From Durusdinium trenchii (lineage: Eukaryota > Sar > Dinophyceae > Suessiales > Symbiodiniaceae), in assembly GCA_963970005.1 (NCBI GenBank), contig CAXAMN010000002.1:3419923-3483922 (forward strand): a stretch of DNA of 64,000 bases, given 5' to 3'. A program made the translations under genes and the position numbers. The first letter of the stretch is position 1; each line of letters opens with the position of its first letter. The notes under the pieces are model-generated. The model saw nothing but the letters and a program-made list of their open reading frames with translations, was not told the origin of the DNA and ran no database searches. This document shows positions 11,599 to 24,177 of this stretch, in pieces.

Positions 11599-12905
11599 GC
11601 CTGACGTTGGAGACAGGAAGAAGGCTCAAGCCATCGCGGAATCAATGAACAACAGGTGGTGATTGAAACTGTTGCTGGCTTGTGGTTGTTGCTACACTTC
11701 GACACACAACTTTCTACATCAACCGTGAATTGTCGATTGGAACCTACAGAGCTATACATACCATATTGTTGGCGGCTAGGTATCTAAATGACCAAGTGGC
11801 TGATGGTCCTTGATGCCTTGAAACATAGCGGTTTACCAAGATTTACCAGTAATTTGGCGTATAACCTCTTGTCACAAACCCTTTTCCCAAAGGTCTTTGG
11901 AGGGTCCGCTTATTCTGGACACTGTCATCTAGAACACGCCCTTGCCCGTGCGAAAACGGCATTGCCATCACGCTTGCAACGCCTGTCCGAAGGTCGGCGG
12001 CATCAAACACAAGCAAAGCGGCTCAGCGCGATTGGGTCACTTTCGCACGTAGAAGATGTCATCGTAGTCATGACCCTCTCCGTTTCCCATTGCCTCGTGC
12101 ATCTTTGGGGTTGAAACAGGTCAAAAAACCCTTTGCCCCTTCATTTCACAACTTGAACACCTTTGTCTTGGAGACGAGCACCCTTGGGAGAAATGCGGCT
12201 TAATTGCTTCGGCTCTCTGCATTTAGATGTTTAAAACACTGTCTTTCCATACCTGGACCTGCATCGACAGTTCATCTCAAACAGCGGCTCGCAAGATTCA
12301 ATCAAAGTGCTCAAGGAACATCTGCCATGTCCTGGCTTTGTTACGGGCCTTATCGCCAGAACCCGTTTCGTGCCTTTTTTCCGCAAAACGGCCCTCAAAT
12401 AAAGCGCAAAAGGGCATCAACCAAGAAACTCCGGTCCCCTGCATCTAGATCCAATTCACTTTGCGCTTGTGTAGACACGTTCCTTCAACACACCCGTCGG
12501 AAGCCACGCGGTTAGGTCGCGGGTGGCAACTCTCTTCCACACAGAACAACCGCTCAGGTCTTCACCGCGTTGAGTGAAAAAACGATCGGAGAGGGCATTG
12601 CCTTCGTCGTTGCGCCTCTGTCTTCCCAGAGGATCGCTCCTTTGCCGGTGCCCTTTTTTGACAATAACGATGAAAAGGAGCACCACCACCACACGGTGCC
12701 CTTTCGTTGCATCCGTTGGTCACGGTGCGTTTCGGCCCACCCTCTCTTGGACCACTTAGATAGTGTTCATTGCTGCTAGAGCGAAACATGCCTGCTTGTC
12801 TTCACAGCTGAGCAATACAGAAAACGGTCCTTGTCTGATATCACACATTGCCTGCTTCGTTGAGGTCTTTATACCATTGACACGCATGCTTGCAGGTTGA
12901 GGTCT

Positions 12906-13172
12906 TTACAGCTGACCACTTCCATGATTGCGGGCGAAGAACCATACACATCCTGCTGCACGGCCACTTGTTGATGCAAAAGATGCACTGTTGAACCTCT
13001 TTGGTATCCCTCGCATCACCAAGGCCCTTATAGAGGCGCATTTTGAACCGCCCCTTTTGCTCGCTCTCCTCCAGCCCAATTCAATAGGAACATCTTCATC
13101 AAAGGATTCTGTTCTGGATCCTAGAGCTTGCAGACGTTGAGCCCTGGACTCTTCGTGAAGTTGACATCCCAC
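12906..13172 (-). CDS. weak exon candidate
   Basis: Two overlapping minus-strand frames look protein-like: one containing ELGWRRASKRGG, and another, ending at 12841, containing GLGDARDTKEVQQC. I cannot tell which is real. Neither is recognisable, and no clear splice pair was found. This is reported only as a place where an exon is plausible. Confidence 0.2.
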   Translation of the reverse strand: MGCQLHEESRAQRLQALGSRTESFDEDVPIELGWRRASKRGGSKCASIRALVMRGIPKRFNSASFASTSGRAAGCVWFFARNHGSGQL

Positions 13173-14116
13173 TCATCAACGGCATAGCATCAAAGAAATG
13201 TTCCGACCTGACAAAAGTCTTGCTCCCAGTCCCAGTGATATAGGTTAAACAAACGCCTGTCACGTCTCTTCTTGCTTTTTGGTATCCAACACGAAAGCGG
13301 CAAAAAAGGTCTACAGTCGATGACCTGGAGGGACACTGATGTTGGAAGGAATGCTACGCACAAGAAAGGAATGAGTGAGTGAACTTTTGTGCGTAATCTT
13401 GAGGACAATGCTACTCAATGAAATGTGGTCACATCTTGCCAAGGCACGAAAACTGCATCTGCATCCGCCCATGCAACTGCTGGCGGACCACCTGCGTTGC
13501 TGGTGGCGTCTCGCGGCATGTGGACTGCTGATTGTAAGGGATCAAAAGAATTTCACCTTCAAGAATTCCACCAAAGGGCTTCCGAAAAAGAATGAGGCAT
13601 ACACAATTATCGGCCCACATCTGCCAGAGATAGGGTACTGTCGGTCACGGGCGCAGGAATGGCTCCGAAGAATCGAAGAATGATACAGACCCGAAAGAAT
13701 ATATTCTTCCAGGAGGGCATTCCAAATCATGGCATTGCAAAACAGTGTTAGACCAGAATCCAGCCTTCTCCATGAAATCCAAGTTTCTATCCTTGTTTTT
13801 CTGCCAACCTGATGACAACCCAGCAACGTCTGCTGGAAAGCATGCAGGCATATACCTCTAAGATATAGTATATATGTATATATACTAAAGTGAGCTGTCA
13901 AGAGAACTTCTGCAACTCATCTCGGCTGCCGATGATTCTCTAGTATCCATGTATGTATGTATATATATATATATATATGATATATAGAATCTCATGCAGC
14001 CACCACCAACTGAAAAGCATTCCTTGTGATCAGAGCCGCTAGGTGTGAGTGTGATGTCGCTCGTAGCGTCGGAGGCCGTTCCATCCGACCGTCCGTACCA
14101 TCCATCCGACCGAGGC

Positions 14117-14155
14117 CTGCGGTCCCTGCGGTCCCTGCGGTCCCTGCAGTCCCCG
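14117..14155. repeat. 9-bp tandem repeat
   Basis: About four copies of GGTCCCTGC in direct order. On the minus strand it reads as repeated Ala-Gly-Thr codons, which inflates a chance open frame. Confidence 0.85.
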
Positions 14156-15250
14156 CACCGTCAAAGCCGTCCATCCAAACATCCCTGAGCAGCAAACGAC
14201 GGCACGCTATCCAAACCGAACAGTGCCGGAGTAACGAAAGAGCGAGAAGAACGATGGCACCTATCTCAAAGTGTACATCAACTTGCAGCATCTTCACCTT
14301 GCTGCATGTCTTGTGGGCACCTTGAGTACTGGCTTTGTACAAAACTGCCATGACAGTATGGTGAATGGTGAAGTTCTTGCGAGGCTTCTTTGTCAGACAA
14401 CAGGGAAGTTCTTGGGATTCTTGGGCTTGAGAAGAGTTGGTTGGTCTTTGCGAAACCGAAGAAGGGGTCCTTCGTCTTGTCCCGGTGCAGGGGTCCTTCT
14501 TTGTGCACCAACGGCAGCTCTCGTTCACTCGGTGGGCCTTGTCTCCTTGCGGTGAATCATCGGCTTCATGCCCTTGGCAGCTGGCCTTTGTGGCAGGTGT
14601 TTCTCCCCAGGTGAGCAGTGGTTTCTCCCCAAAGCACCTGGGGCAGGATGTGCTGTAGAGTGCCTGTGCTTTAACGATCAACGAAAACTGTTGTCTTTGG
14701 CGGCTGCTCTTTGAGGTAATATGGGCACATTCAACGCGTAAAGCAAATCGCTTCTTGAGCTCAGTCACTTTGCCCAGCGCGTCGGCTTTCTCACCTGCAT
14801 GATCACCTGGTGTGCGGCTCTCAACATCTCAGCATGAGCATGGGAAAGCAGCAAATGCAAGTCTTTTTGATATGCAATCTACCACATTGTGTTAAAAAGA
14901 AATGGAACATCTCGACACACAGACACGCACAGACACACACCTTTTTGTTTTGCCTGACATGTCGTGCTTTTTCGGCCTTTTGGGTTGGAGATTGGCAACT
15001 GCGGATATTGAGCATGCTGGTGATCATCTACATACAACCCAGCCAGACATAGTCAAGAAAAATCACATACTTGAAGCTAAGCCAGTGATTTCAGATGAAG
15101 CAACTGGTGTCCACTCCATTCAGGTCCCGACGCGGCTAGCGGTTCTGGAGCGGCCTCTGGAGAAAACGATTGAAAATTGTATGCACGGTCTGTTTACCCT
15201 CATGATTCATGATGTTCTATCTGAATCTATAGCCAAAAATACAGACTCTT

Positions 15251-15279
15251 AATTGCCTGTTACTATATAACAGGCAATT
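15251..15279. repeat. perfect 12-bp hairpin followed by a T run
   Basis: The arms AATTGCCTGTTA and TAACAGGCAATT are perfectly complementary around the 5-base loop CTATA, with TTTTT directly after on the plus strand. It resembles a bacterial intrinsic terminator, but in this eukaryotic context a small foldback element is more likely. No gene abuts it. Confidence 0.85.
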
Positions 15280-17629
15280 GTTTTTGGTGTTTTCTTCACA
15301 AAACACTGGCTCGTGCGGTCCCAAGAACATCTTTATGAGACAACCCAGACGGAGAGACGGACCACCCAGGCACCGGCCTCGGCGGGCTGCGAGGGCCGCC
15401 GCCAGGGCACAAAGACCCACGGCAGCTGTCCGATGAGGTCGCACCTGGGGTGAAACGGTCTTCCAGGAGTGAAACCGACAAACTCAGTTCGTTCGGGCGG
15501 ATCAATGTAGGAGCCAAAGTACTACTTTTAAAAAGAACGCCCAAGACGGGATGGCTTTCACCAAGTTGGCGCATGGTCAAGCCGTAGAGGAGCTGATCAT
15601 ATCGGTTGCGAAGAGCTGGTTGCCTTCCTGATGGCTTGCATCTCTGGTTGAAAAGAGACCCTTGTTGTTTTCACTCCTTTGGCCTTCGCTTGGCACTTGT
15701 GCCCAGTGAAACGCTTCTCTCGCCATGCCGAGTAGTGAAACGCTTCCCTTGCTGAGTAAACCATGCAATCTGAAGAGAGCCATCGGCTTGTCATAACACA
15801 TGGAACCACAATGGAACCACAATGGATTCAAAGGCGGATGTCCCGTTCGTTGGGACCCGAGTTCGCAGTTTCACTCGGCGACTCGACGAGCCGACTCGTG
15901 CCGTATGTACACTCCCATCTGGGAACGCCAGCAAGGGTGAACACCAACATATGAAAAATGGACATGCTCCAAAGAGGCTAGGCTAACAAATAATGGCTGG
16001 TTTGGGTGCTGTTCTGCCACACATGGCAGGGAAAACAGCTTTCAGTAAAACAAGAAGCACTGGTGGGGTCGGGTTAGAGATTAGAGGTCGCTTCTCTGTT
16101 TGTTTTTTCACCAACGGTGAACACCATAGGTTCAGAGAATGGCTGCTCATGTATATACCGTATATCCTTCTTGCTGGTGATCAAGTGCATGCCACGTTCC
16201 GCTGTTCTAGTGGACTGCACCATGCATAGCCCATCCTTCTCAGAACAAGGAGCCCTGGTATGGATGGGCTCAACAGGATTCAACAGTGAAATTTAATGAA
16301 GCTAGAAGTCTTCCTGAAAGGGTGACTTGTGCACTGCCGCAACCATTTCGAATCGCCTACAAGCTCAGCAAACTACAAACAGCAACTCCGTTTGCACCCC
16401 CAAGTCGGTTGGGTGAAGTCAGTCATCTTCCCAACCCAACCCTCCGACTCGCAAAGCATTCATCCAGCTGAGTGTCCGAAACAAAGGCTTTCAACGGGAC
16501 AAGCTGTGTAAATCCGTTCTCCCACCTTGAAGAAACCCAACCGCGGCTCTAGCATCGGCTTGCCCTGGGCGAGAAGACCCGAAATCGCCAGCGGCCGCGC
16601 CGTTCAACAGGACGTGTCGCTGCTAGGATTCCGAAGGAACTCATAGATTTGGAACTGCCGAAAGGCTCTGAAGAAGGCTCTATCTGCAATTACAGCTGAA
16701 GGCTCAATCTTAGACACTGGAGCCTGTCAATCCGATTCGTGTCAATCCGATTCTTCTGCCGATTCCTCTTCGGCTTCGAATCGATTGCTGTCGGAACAAC
16801 GGGCGAAACCCTGCCTCCGCGGCCGATGCCTCAGGCTTGGCGATGGCATCCACCTGGCAAGGCTTTCGTCACGCGTGCTTGCAGATTGGTTGAATTGAGC
16901 ATCCTAAGATGTGGGCGGCAAGTGTCCGTCATCATCCAAAGACTTCTAACAATATATGCCCCAGACATTTGTGGAGCCATCCACCGGTGAACCTGGCGGG
17001 GGAAAAGGCCTTGTCTGCCCCACAAGCCTTGACAGTGCGACACTTGGCCCGGTGCCTTGAGCGACACTTGGCTTTTGGTGGTGTTCGATTCCAGGCTCGA
17101 TGCCAAGGTGGGCAACAGCTCGTGCCAAGGTCTTGTAATCAAGATCCTCCCACAGTGCGACCGGCAGAGGCTTCCGTGAACGCGCTTCTGCATGGCTTTT
17201 CTCTGAAAAAAGGAACAATACTGTCAAATCAAGCCATCTTTGCATACAGGATTCCAAACAACCTCAACTCAAAAGTGAAAGCACAAAATGTGTGCCAAGG
17301 GTTTTCAGGGATGGGTCAAGACTTGAGAATGCATTTTGAATATCTTCGAATATCAACACCAAAGGCGTGGCCAACACGAGCAAAGAGCCAACCATGAGTG
17401 AGCATGTTGCAGCTTAGTGCTTGCACAAGTGGAAAATCAGTACCACCAACAAGTGGGAATGCCCTGCGATCCTGGCGGACACATTGCGCAGCAAGGCAAC
17501 CGGCAACAATGCATTCCTTGCTTTCATAGAACGGGGCCGTCTGAGTCGAAATCGAAATAGACAGAATCGTAGCTAGCTTCTTAGGTCGCTTCCTACAAAT
17601 GGCTGTCTTCCAACTTGACGATTCGTCAC

Positions 17630-18743
17630 CTTTTAGAGCCCAGTCCAACTTCTCTGCCGATGTCCGTTCTTTGCCCGGCGGCCGCTTGCACACAAAGGTG
17701 CCACGATCATGGCCTTCCCAGTCATACCACTGCTGTTGCCGCTCTTCGGGCTTACAGTCCGGCTCGTGTTCACCTGGGAACCAGGTGTGAAGGACAAGTC
17801 TGCGAGGATGTTGGATTCCAGGAATACACGAAGCAAGCAACCAGTGACTGGAAAGATCCGCGTTAGCAAGGTGAGGCTGGATCATGTTGGACTCTCCCCA
17901 TGTCCGACGTCCACAACAAAGGATTGTTTGGGAAGCGGGTTTTGAGGTTCCCCTCTGCCCCAACCCAAGCCCGTCAAAGGACGGCCGGTGCAGTTCTTGG
18001 CAAAGTTCGAGAAGTCATCCTGCAAAGCTGAGCTGCACAGAGCTGAGATTTCGATGCTAAGGACTCTTGACAGATCTGATCCTGTTTGTGTCTTTGGTGC
18101 CGGACTGGTCCCCTCGTCTTCCGCACCCGCCAGAACGTACGCCCGTCCTGCGTGTTGTCACTCCACTTGTAGTGAGTGTCCTGATCTAGGTCGGTGTAGC
18201 CGATCCAGGCACTTAGGCCACCAGTCCTTGGTTGTGAACCGCTGAGACAAACGGCAAAGTTCCAACTTCATGGGAAAAGTGCCACCAAGCGACAAGGCGA
18301 AAATGAATCGATTTTCAGCCTTAGTTTGGACATGTTGGGGCCGCCAGAATCACAAAAGGCCCACAACGTGCAGAATGGAAGAAGTGGTCTACTTTTTGGA
18401 AGCACACCAGCCAGCTGCAAGCCTCCAAGGCCTTTTACCTGGTTTTACTTCAATCCTCTTGCCGTTGGTTCAGTCACTTGGGATTGGCCGGTCCAGACGC
18501 TGCCACAGCAGGATCCAAGTGGCCCTCGAATGGATCGATGCTAAGTGTGAGCCTTCGCCATATTGGCGACAGAAGGCCTCCGCCTGAAATTCAGACTCTT
18601 TCCATGAAAGTCAAAACAGTGAAAAATGTGGGAAAAGATTCTCTCATCATGATCATGTCTCATGGGTTCTAGTAGGAGAACGATGGCAAAAAGCTCAACT
18701 CCCACCTCGAACCAGGTCTTCTTCTCCCAGAAGTGCTTGTAGC
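17630..18743 (-). CDS. C-type lectin domain protein, five exons (partial model)
   Basis: Five minus-strand exons join in phase to give one C-type lectin domain: 18743-18706, 18583-18507, 18241-18127, 18019-17971 and 17773-17630. Family landmarks appear in order: KKTWFE then AEAFCRQYG and LASIHS (exons 1-2), AWIGYTDLDQ and YKWSDNT (exon 3), FAKNC (exon 4), then EHEPDCKPEE and WYDWEGHDRGTFVCKR (exon 5). In canonical members the WIG and WSD segments form the core and the final FVCKR cysteine closes the fold. Introns 1-3 start GT and intron 4 starts GC; all end AG. Exon 5 may run on to an in-frame stop at 17316. Exons encoding the start of the protein are missing from the model; the frame at 18940-19061 is a candidate. 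The classical EPN or QPD sugar-binding triplet is not evident, so carbohydrate binding is uncertain. The domain call is firm; exact exon ends were judged by eye. Confidence 0.75.
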
Positions 18744-18939
18744 CTCAGTGAATTGGCCTCCTGACACCCGTCTGTGACCTTCACCACTCTCTTGGAGGTC
18801 AAGGGTTTCCTCCCACATCATGAACTGTGCCCTTCGGACTTTTGCCACCCAAATGCTAACATGGAGCCAGAGAGAAGAACCCCGTATCTCTGTGTATGTG
18901 TATAGTTGTTCAATTAATGTATAATAAGAAGCAAGTATA

Positions 18940-19061
18940 CTCAGATATGGCGAAAAAGACTTCTGCTCCGTCCACTTGAGGTCCGAGTCCATGGGAACAG
19001 CCCAACGGAACAGACTGCCCTGCACCACTCCAAGCAGCAAAATGCGTCCCACTGGGACCAT
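18940..19061 (-). CDS. candidate signal-peptide exon upstream of the lectin exons
   Basis: A minus-strand frame starts at an ATG at 19061 with a basic residue, then a hydrophobic core (MVPVGRILLLGVVQGSLF), then a charged stretch (DSDLKWTEQK). That is the shape of a secretory signal peptide. It lies about 200-300 bp upstream of the first lectin-domain exon on the same strand. The donor site is not determined and the link to the lectin gene is inferred from position. Confidence 0.35.
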
Positions 19062-19753
19062 CCACCTGGACAAGCACCTGGATGATAGACCTGTTCTTCG
19101 CCCACGTCGGTGGACTCCCAAAAGAGGCAGCAGTTTGGGGTGCTTGGGGCTCCAAGAATGAAAAGAAAACAACTTTTCTAGTGACTCAAACATACTATAT
19201 AGATCTATATAGCATATTGTCCGACAATGAGTGGCCCACCTCTAAATGTGCAGCTACTACACAGTGCTACACTTCATTTTAGACTGACTCATCTCCAAAG
19301 TGGGAGCAGATCATGAAGCAGTGAACACTCTCTTTTCATCTGGCTCGGAGTGGCCACTCCAGCTCGCCCCAACCGACGTCTTTGCAACGATCCCCTCTCG
19401 CGCCTGGCTCAGCTGTTCCCGCTCATAGCTGGCAGCCACTTGTGCATCAGACGCACCATTGCCACACCAGTGGTGAAAGTCCTGCTTCCGCAACCGCAAC
19501 GGAATCACATGCATTGAGATGTTTTCAAACAGGACAGCTTGCCGAAATGCTTTTCAGGTCGAAGTTGCTCAGCAGTGCACACAACTGGGTGTACCACCCA
19601 CTGCGACCAGCAAGAGAAGCAGCAGCTTAAAAAATGTGTTCTCATCTCTACTGATAGTCGTCCAAAATCTTCCAACCATTCTTGCTCAACTAACTCATCA
19701 TCTATAGTATATAGTATGATATAGTATGTGATTCTTCCTGTCAGATGTCATCT

Positions 19754-19861
19754 TCACTTCTCAAACTGATGAGCAAGGCGGCCCTCCTCAGCCCGCTTCA
19801 AACAGGCCGCATCGTTGCCGCCCGCGTTCACCTCATGGCAGCAGATCTTCGGCGGTGGATT
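19754..19861 (-). CDS. candidate terminal exon, Cys-containing
   Basis: A 36-codon frame follows a CGAAACAG acceptor at 19861 and ends with TGA at 19754. It reads as natural protein (NPPPKICCHEVNAGGND, EEGRLAHQFEK). A second exon-like stretch on the same strand (about 20100-20010) ends at a GTGAGA donor. Both may belong to one short gene. No family recognised. Confidence 0.4.
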   Translation of the reverse strand, partial: NPPPKICCHEVNAGGNDAACLKRAEEGRLAHQFEK

Positions 19862-20128
19862 CTGTTTCGCACGGGCGACGCGATGCGGCGTTCGGGAGCT
19901 CCCAACGCAAAAGGGTCTTAGTTTCCCCCGCCCACCACGCTCCGGAGAAAACGCGTTCTCTCCGTTGAGCTCTCCGTTGAGCTCCCGGAACGTGGGTCTC
20001 ACCGATGTCATCCCGAAACTGCGTCCGCTGGAAGTCGGGAAAATTCGAGCCTCGAGGAACACGAAATCCAATCCAAATACGTTGCCTGACCCTCTTTGCT
20101 TGAAGAATTCTTCTGGTATGTGTGTCAA

Positions 20129-20332
20129 TTAGTTCTGAACATATGGGACAATTCCAGCATTTCGTTGTGTTTTGTCTTCTGAGAATCCACCAAGAAGGCA
20201 GATGTTCGCCGCGCCAAGTGCCAAGCATATTTTGGCCGTAATGGTGCACCCCGTCGAGTCCTCACCGAGGACTCTGAGAACCGGCCAGGTGCTGTGGAGA
20301 AGAATGTCCAAAGGATTCATGAGCAGGGACAT
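20129..20332 (-). CDS. candidate 5' exon, unknown protein
   Basis: From an ATG at 20332 the frame reads MSLLMNPLDILLHSTWPVL and continues with coding-like composition (TAKICLALGAANICLLGG) toward a stop at 20129. A hydrophobic start suggests a signal or anchor segment. It could be the start of the gene whose last exon is at 19754-19861. This link is inferred. Confidence 0.3.
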   Translation of the reverse strand: MSLLMNPLDILLHSTWPVLRVLGEDSTGCTITAKICLALGAANICLLGGFSEDKTQRNAGIVPYVQN

Positions 20333-21235
20333 TTCCCCTTGAGCAGGGAGGTGTTGAACACTGCTCGGTCTACTGATGTAAAATTCATTCTGATTGGATG
20401 CAAGCACTGGGTCTATCTACCAGGGCCCAGTGGATGCGACTGAAGTCCTACAAGCGGAACGCAACGGATTGGCAGTCCGCCAATCCCTGCTCCAAAGTGC
20501 CTCTATTTTTTGCGGACTTGGAAGACAACTATTTTGCTTAGGAAGACACTATGTGCCTTCAGGAATGGGGGTGCTGAGTTCGAGGAACTGCTAGATCATT
20601 GGAAGACCCCCGTTCGGCCGCCGTCCTCCGCCGACGTGGACAGCGTCAAGGTGGCCCAACTCACAGCCATCACCGCGCGCGGCAATGACGCGCGCCGCCG
20701 TGGTGAAGGCATGACCTGACCCAAGCATGACATGCCGATCAAGTGAAGACTGTCGAACCCTTCCATGAATCACCTGAACTGCTTGGTGGAGATTTGAATG
20801 AACTAAAAACCCGGGATGATGGCCAACGGCGAACAGTACCCACTAGGATCCATTGGATTGTTGTCATGTCTGGGCTCGGCCCCGAAGAAGTTCTCCGCGA
20901 GAAGATGAAAAAGCGGCCGAACATCGAGGCCACCGGCCATCGGCGGCTTCTGTGCTCCACAAACGAAGGAAGAAGCCTATCGGACCTAACCTGACTACAA
21001 AAATGGAATGAGAAGCCTCGTCATCTTCAGCATAGAGATTGATATTCTTTGCCATAGTGTTACTTTGCGTGATAATGGATTCTGACCAGTTTCCAGATTG
21101 TTTGAGTCAGAAACTTCAAAAGTCTCCTAGACGTCAACAAGCCATACCGTTTCAGATCCATCATTGACATCTCATCATTTTGTACAAGGCACATGCAGAA
21201 TGACAATGACTTGATATATGAAATAAAGTGTATAA

Positions 21236-21270
21236 GCACTATATATATAGATAGAGCGAGAGAGAGATAG
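21236..21270. repeat. TA/GA microsatellite
   Basis: A short TATA run followed by GA dinucleotides. Nothing else is visible. Confidence 0.8.
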
Positions 21271-21429
21271 ACACATGCTCAAGAAAATTGCCTCTCAATT
21301 GGCTTCCCAAGCGGATGAGAAACACCGATGTAACGCCGGCCCCAAGAGGCCGGAAAGAAAACGCACCAGCAAGCGACCGACCGTCCTGCAGAAGGGGCCG
21401 GACGAGCGCTTTTGAGCTCCACGATGTGA

Positions 21430-21500
21430 CATAGTAGCTTCTTGTTACTAGTAGCAATGCCAGGAGCCCCTAGTAGCCTTCTTGTTACTAGAAGCAAGAA
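21430..21500. repeat. CTAGTAG-rich dispersed repeat, copy A
   Basis: It contains TAGTAGCTTCTTGTTACTAG twice in slightly different form. The same vocabulary (TTGTTACTAG, AGTAGC, GGAGCCCCTAG) recurs at 23490-23580, 49824-49955, 50909-51028 and 52230-52325, defining a dispersed family. Confidence 0.7.
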
Positions 21501-21908
21501 TGCTCTTGTGGACCCAAATCCCCTGAAAATGCCTGAGCCCGGTGCTGAAGAGATGTGAAGAGACTAGAGATGTGAAGAGTTGATCTTTGGCCCTTTCCCG
21601 GTGCCACCGCGAAGTCCGGCCTCCACCACCGGCCCCGGCGAGCGGGACGCGCGGGCGAAGAAGAACGTCGCTGGAGCCAGGCCGAGGAGAGTGGACCGGA
21701 AGTAGCTCAGCAGGGAGTTGTCATCTGACAAGTCCATGTAGGGAATGAGGGAAGGAGCTCGCCCCCAATAACGATTCCGACATGGATCCAGCCTCCCTCA
21801 TTTTACATGAGTTGCACCAGTCAGTCATGGAGCGATCAAATCAGGAGTTGAAAGCCTTTCTATCATCTAGACTCTAGATGTTTGGATCATGGTCTGGGAA
21901 ATGTGCAC

Positions 21909-22035
21909 CTGGATCGGATACGACCAATGATTGGGGACGAACAAAAAGGGGTCGGCTGCGACTGTCAATGCAGAATCTGGGCGATGTATGACCAAAACAG
22001 CTCCAATTCGATGAGCCAAAAAAAGCCTACTGAGT
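21909..22035 (-). CDS. candidate exon, unknown protein
   Basis: A minus-strand frame with coding-like codons (LAHRIGAVLVIHRPDSALT, PFLFVPNHWSYPIQ) ends at an ATCCAG|GTGCAC donor at 21909. The acceptor side is not resolved. No family recognised. Confidence 0.3.
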
Positions 22036-23489
22036 ACATCTAAGTACAAGTCTGACGTCCTGGGGTCGACCCCTTCCAATCCCAAACACTCCGCACCACA
22101 CTGAAGCTATGCTCCCGGCATCCTCGCTCTCTATGGGTTGAGCCACCTGGAAAGCGGATCGGTTCAACAGCACCGCCGGGCCCCGGAACAAACAGCACCG
22201 CAGGGCTCCGGCCGTTGCGGGCACCGCAGGGCTTCGCATGGGCCGCAACGGTTGCCCAAACGCTCCGGCCGTGAAATTCAGACATGGCCGGCCTCGCAGA
22301 CATTCGTCATGATCTTTACATCGTACTAGATTCGAAAAGAAGAAAGGCATGACGTCATGGCATGGCTCAATTCTGGCCGTCTTGTTGCAGTTCTTTGAAG
22401 CTCAACTTGGCACTGCTTGAACTCATTAAGGACCCCACGTGTCACCAGAAGCAGCAGAGCACCAATGGCCTAGCGCTTGAAAGCTCGGTCCATGTTGAGA
22501 CTGGTCACTTGAGACGTCTGGCCCAGCTCCTCTTTCTTCAGGAAAGACGTCTGGGCCTGCCTATACGTCTGGCCTCGGCCCTGTGAACTCCACAACTTCC
22601 ACGTCTTTTCAGCGTTCCTTACCGAGCCATGTCTGCCAAGAGGCTAAGTAGCAAAGGTAAAGAGCCATGGCGGTTTGAAGCTTCGTGGTGAAGCTTAGCT
22701 TCAGACTTGAGCCCGAAGGCCCTTTGCATGCACACAAATGACACATTCCGACAGAGTCCCGTGTGTCAGCGAGTTGCTTCAACAAGTCCCTGCTCTGCTG
22801 GTCACTTGTTCCCGACCCCCGGATTCATGAACGAACCTGTCGATATGATTGTGACAAGGGAGGCCCACGCTTGTGTGTACACACCCTCAATCACCTTTGC
22901 CTCTCTTGACTTAAGCTAGAGAATAGAATAAAACTAGACAAGCGTTCAGGCAATCCAGGTCGGCCGTTGAAGTTCGCACACATCGCTCAAAGCTCATCCA
23001 CTGAATCAGAACTTGGTTGAAGACAAGTAGAAACGAGCGTTCGTTGTTCGTCCAGTTCTACCCCTCTTTGCGTTCCTTGGGCTGAAGTCCTGCACCCGGG
23101 CACCCGGCCCATCAAATCGACCGAAGGTGAACATCCTCACATCCTCTTTTAAACGATTCCCGCTGTGCTTTGTCTCAGGAGTCGTGTTCTTCGCCTGGCA
23201 GGCTTTGTTGGCAAAAAGAACTCGAGCCGGGCATGGAAAAGGGATTCAAAAAGGAATGTCTTCATTGACTTCAACAAGTGGCACATAGTGGTACCAGTGG
23301 CTTTGGGGGTGCGTTTGTTTGTCATAAAGCTTCAAAAGCGTCTTGTGTCTTTGGAGAAATCAAAACGACAGAACGGCGCACAAAGCCCGCATTGCCCTAA
23401 TTGCTCAACTTGTCCGGGAGTAGCATGACGATGTGCTGTTTTGACTGGCCATCTTGTACAGCGTGACAGCATGAAGCATTCATGAAGCT

Positions 23490-23580
23490 AAGTAGCTACG
23501 AGTAGCTCCTGGCATTACTGCTAGTAGCAAGAAGCTACGAACGTCACAAGAGCATCGCTACGAACGGAGCAAGAAGCTAC
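23490..23580. repeat. CTAGTAG-rich dispersed repeat, copy B
   Basis: Repeated AGTAGCTACGAGTAGCTCCT and CTAGTAGCAAGAAGCTAC words, partly in inverted order relative to copy A. Confidence 0.65.
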
Positions 23581-23662
23581 TAGCCTGTTATGCGTGTGTG
23601 AATTCCTTAGTGCCGACTCCTTTGGAGCCGCATCAGCACCACAACCCGCTCTCTCCGCTCAC

Positions 23663-23794
23663 CTATTGAGCCTCCGGGTCGTCCGCGCTGTCCACGCGGG
23701 TGCACAGGCCATCCTTAGGACTTTTCCATGCAGACCATACCAACAAAAGGACCCCAAATAAGTTCATTACGGCAGCATAGCTCCCTGGAACCAT
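23663..23794 (-). CDS. candidate exon with a membrane span
   Basis: After a CACTTTTCCAG acceptor the frame reads from ATG at 23794 through a hydrophobic segment (YAAVMNLFGVLLLVWSAW) and an acidic tail (CTRVDSADDPEAQ) to TAG at 23663. GTGAGC follows the stop directly. Either this is a terminal exon or the GT is a real donor and the frame is wrong. It sits about 380 bp downstream of the CobW gene on the same strand. No family recognised. Confidence 0.35.
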   Translation of the reverse strand: MVPGSYAAVMNLFGVLLLVWSAWKSPKDGLCTRVDSADDPEAQ

Positions 23795-24177
23795 CTGGAA
23801 AAGTGCCAGTTTGGAGTTGAAAGATCTTGAAGACATGCCTCAGAAATGGAGTACCCTCCATTTCTACCCCTGGTTTTTTGAAAAAGCGCTGGTCAAAATG
23901 AAGAACCAACCTGCGGGTCTCTGTCATCCATCGTCGGAATCAAGGTCCGTGGTGTGTGCTCTGCTCAGCTTCCAGCCATAGGGCTGGCAGGTGGCCCAGC
24001 CTGTGAATGGCAGAGTTCAAGCAACATCTGTTGTCCTGCTTATCTCATGTAGTGCATTAGTGACATGAACGTTTCTGGAAGCCGTCTTTATATTGTGTAC
24101 AAGGTGCATAGAAAGACCTCCAGCAAACACCACAACAGGCGTGCGGACATCAACTTGGAGATGGAAAAAACCTTTTG

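Larger units (their letters stand above)
11599..17629. other. 6-kb stretch without a confident gene
   Basis: It contains TA-rich microsatellites at 13862-13985, a 9-bp tandem repeat at 14117-14155 and a perfect hairpin at 15251-15279. One weak exon candidate on the minus strand (12906-13172) is listed separately. A 258-codon minus frame at 13992-14768 contains a translated simple repeat and has no coding character elsewhere. Confidence 0.45.

Noticed and set aside
13992-14768. 258-codon minus-strand open frame
   Set aside because: It contains a translated 9-bp repeat (Ala-Gly-Thr runs) and otherwise lacks coding composition.
15251-15285. Rho-independent terminator
   Set aside because: The hairpin plus T run fits the bacterial pattern, but the window is eukaryotic and no gene ends here.
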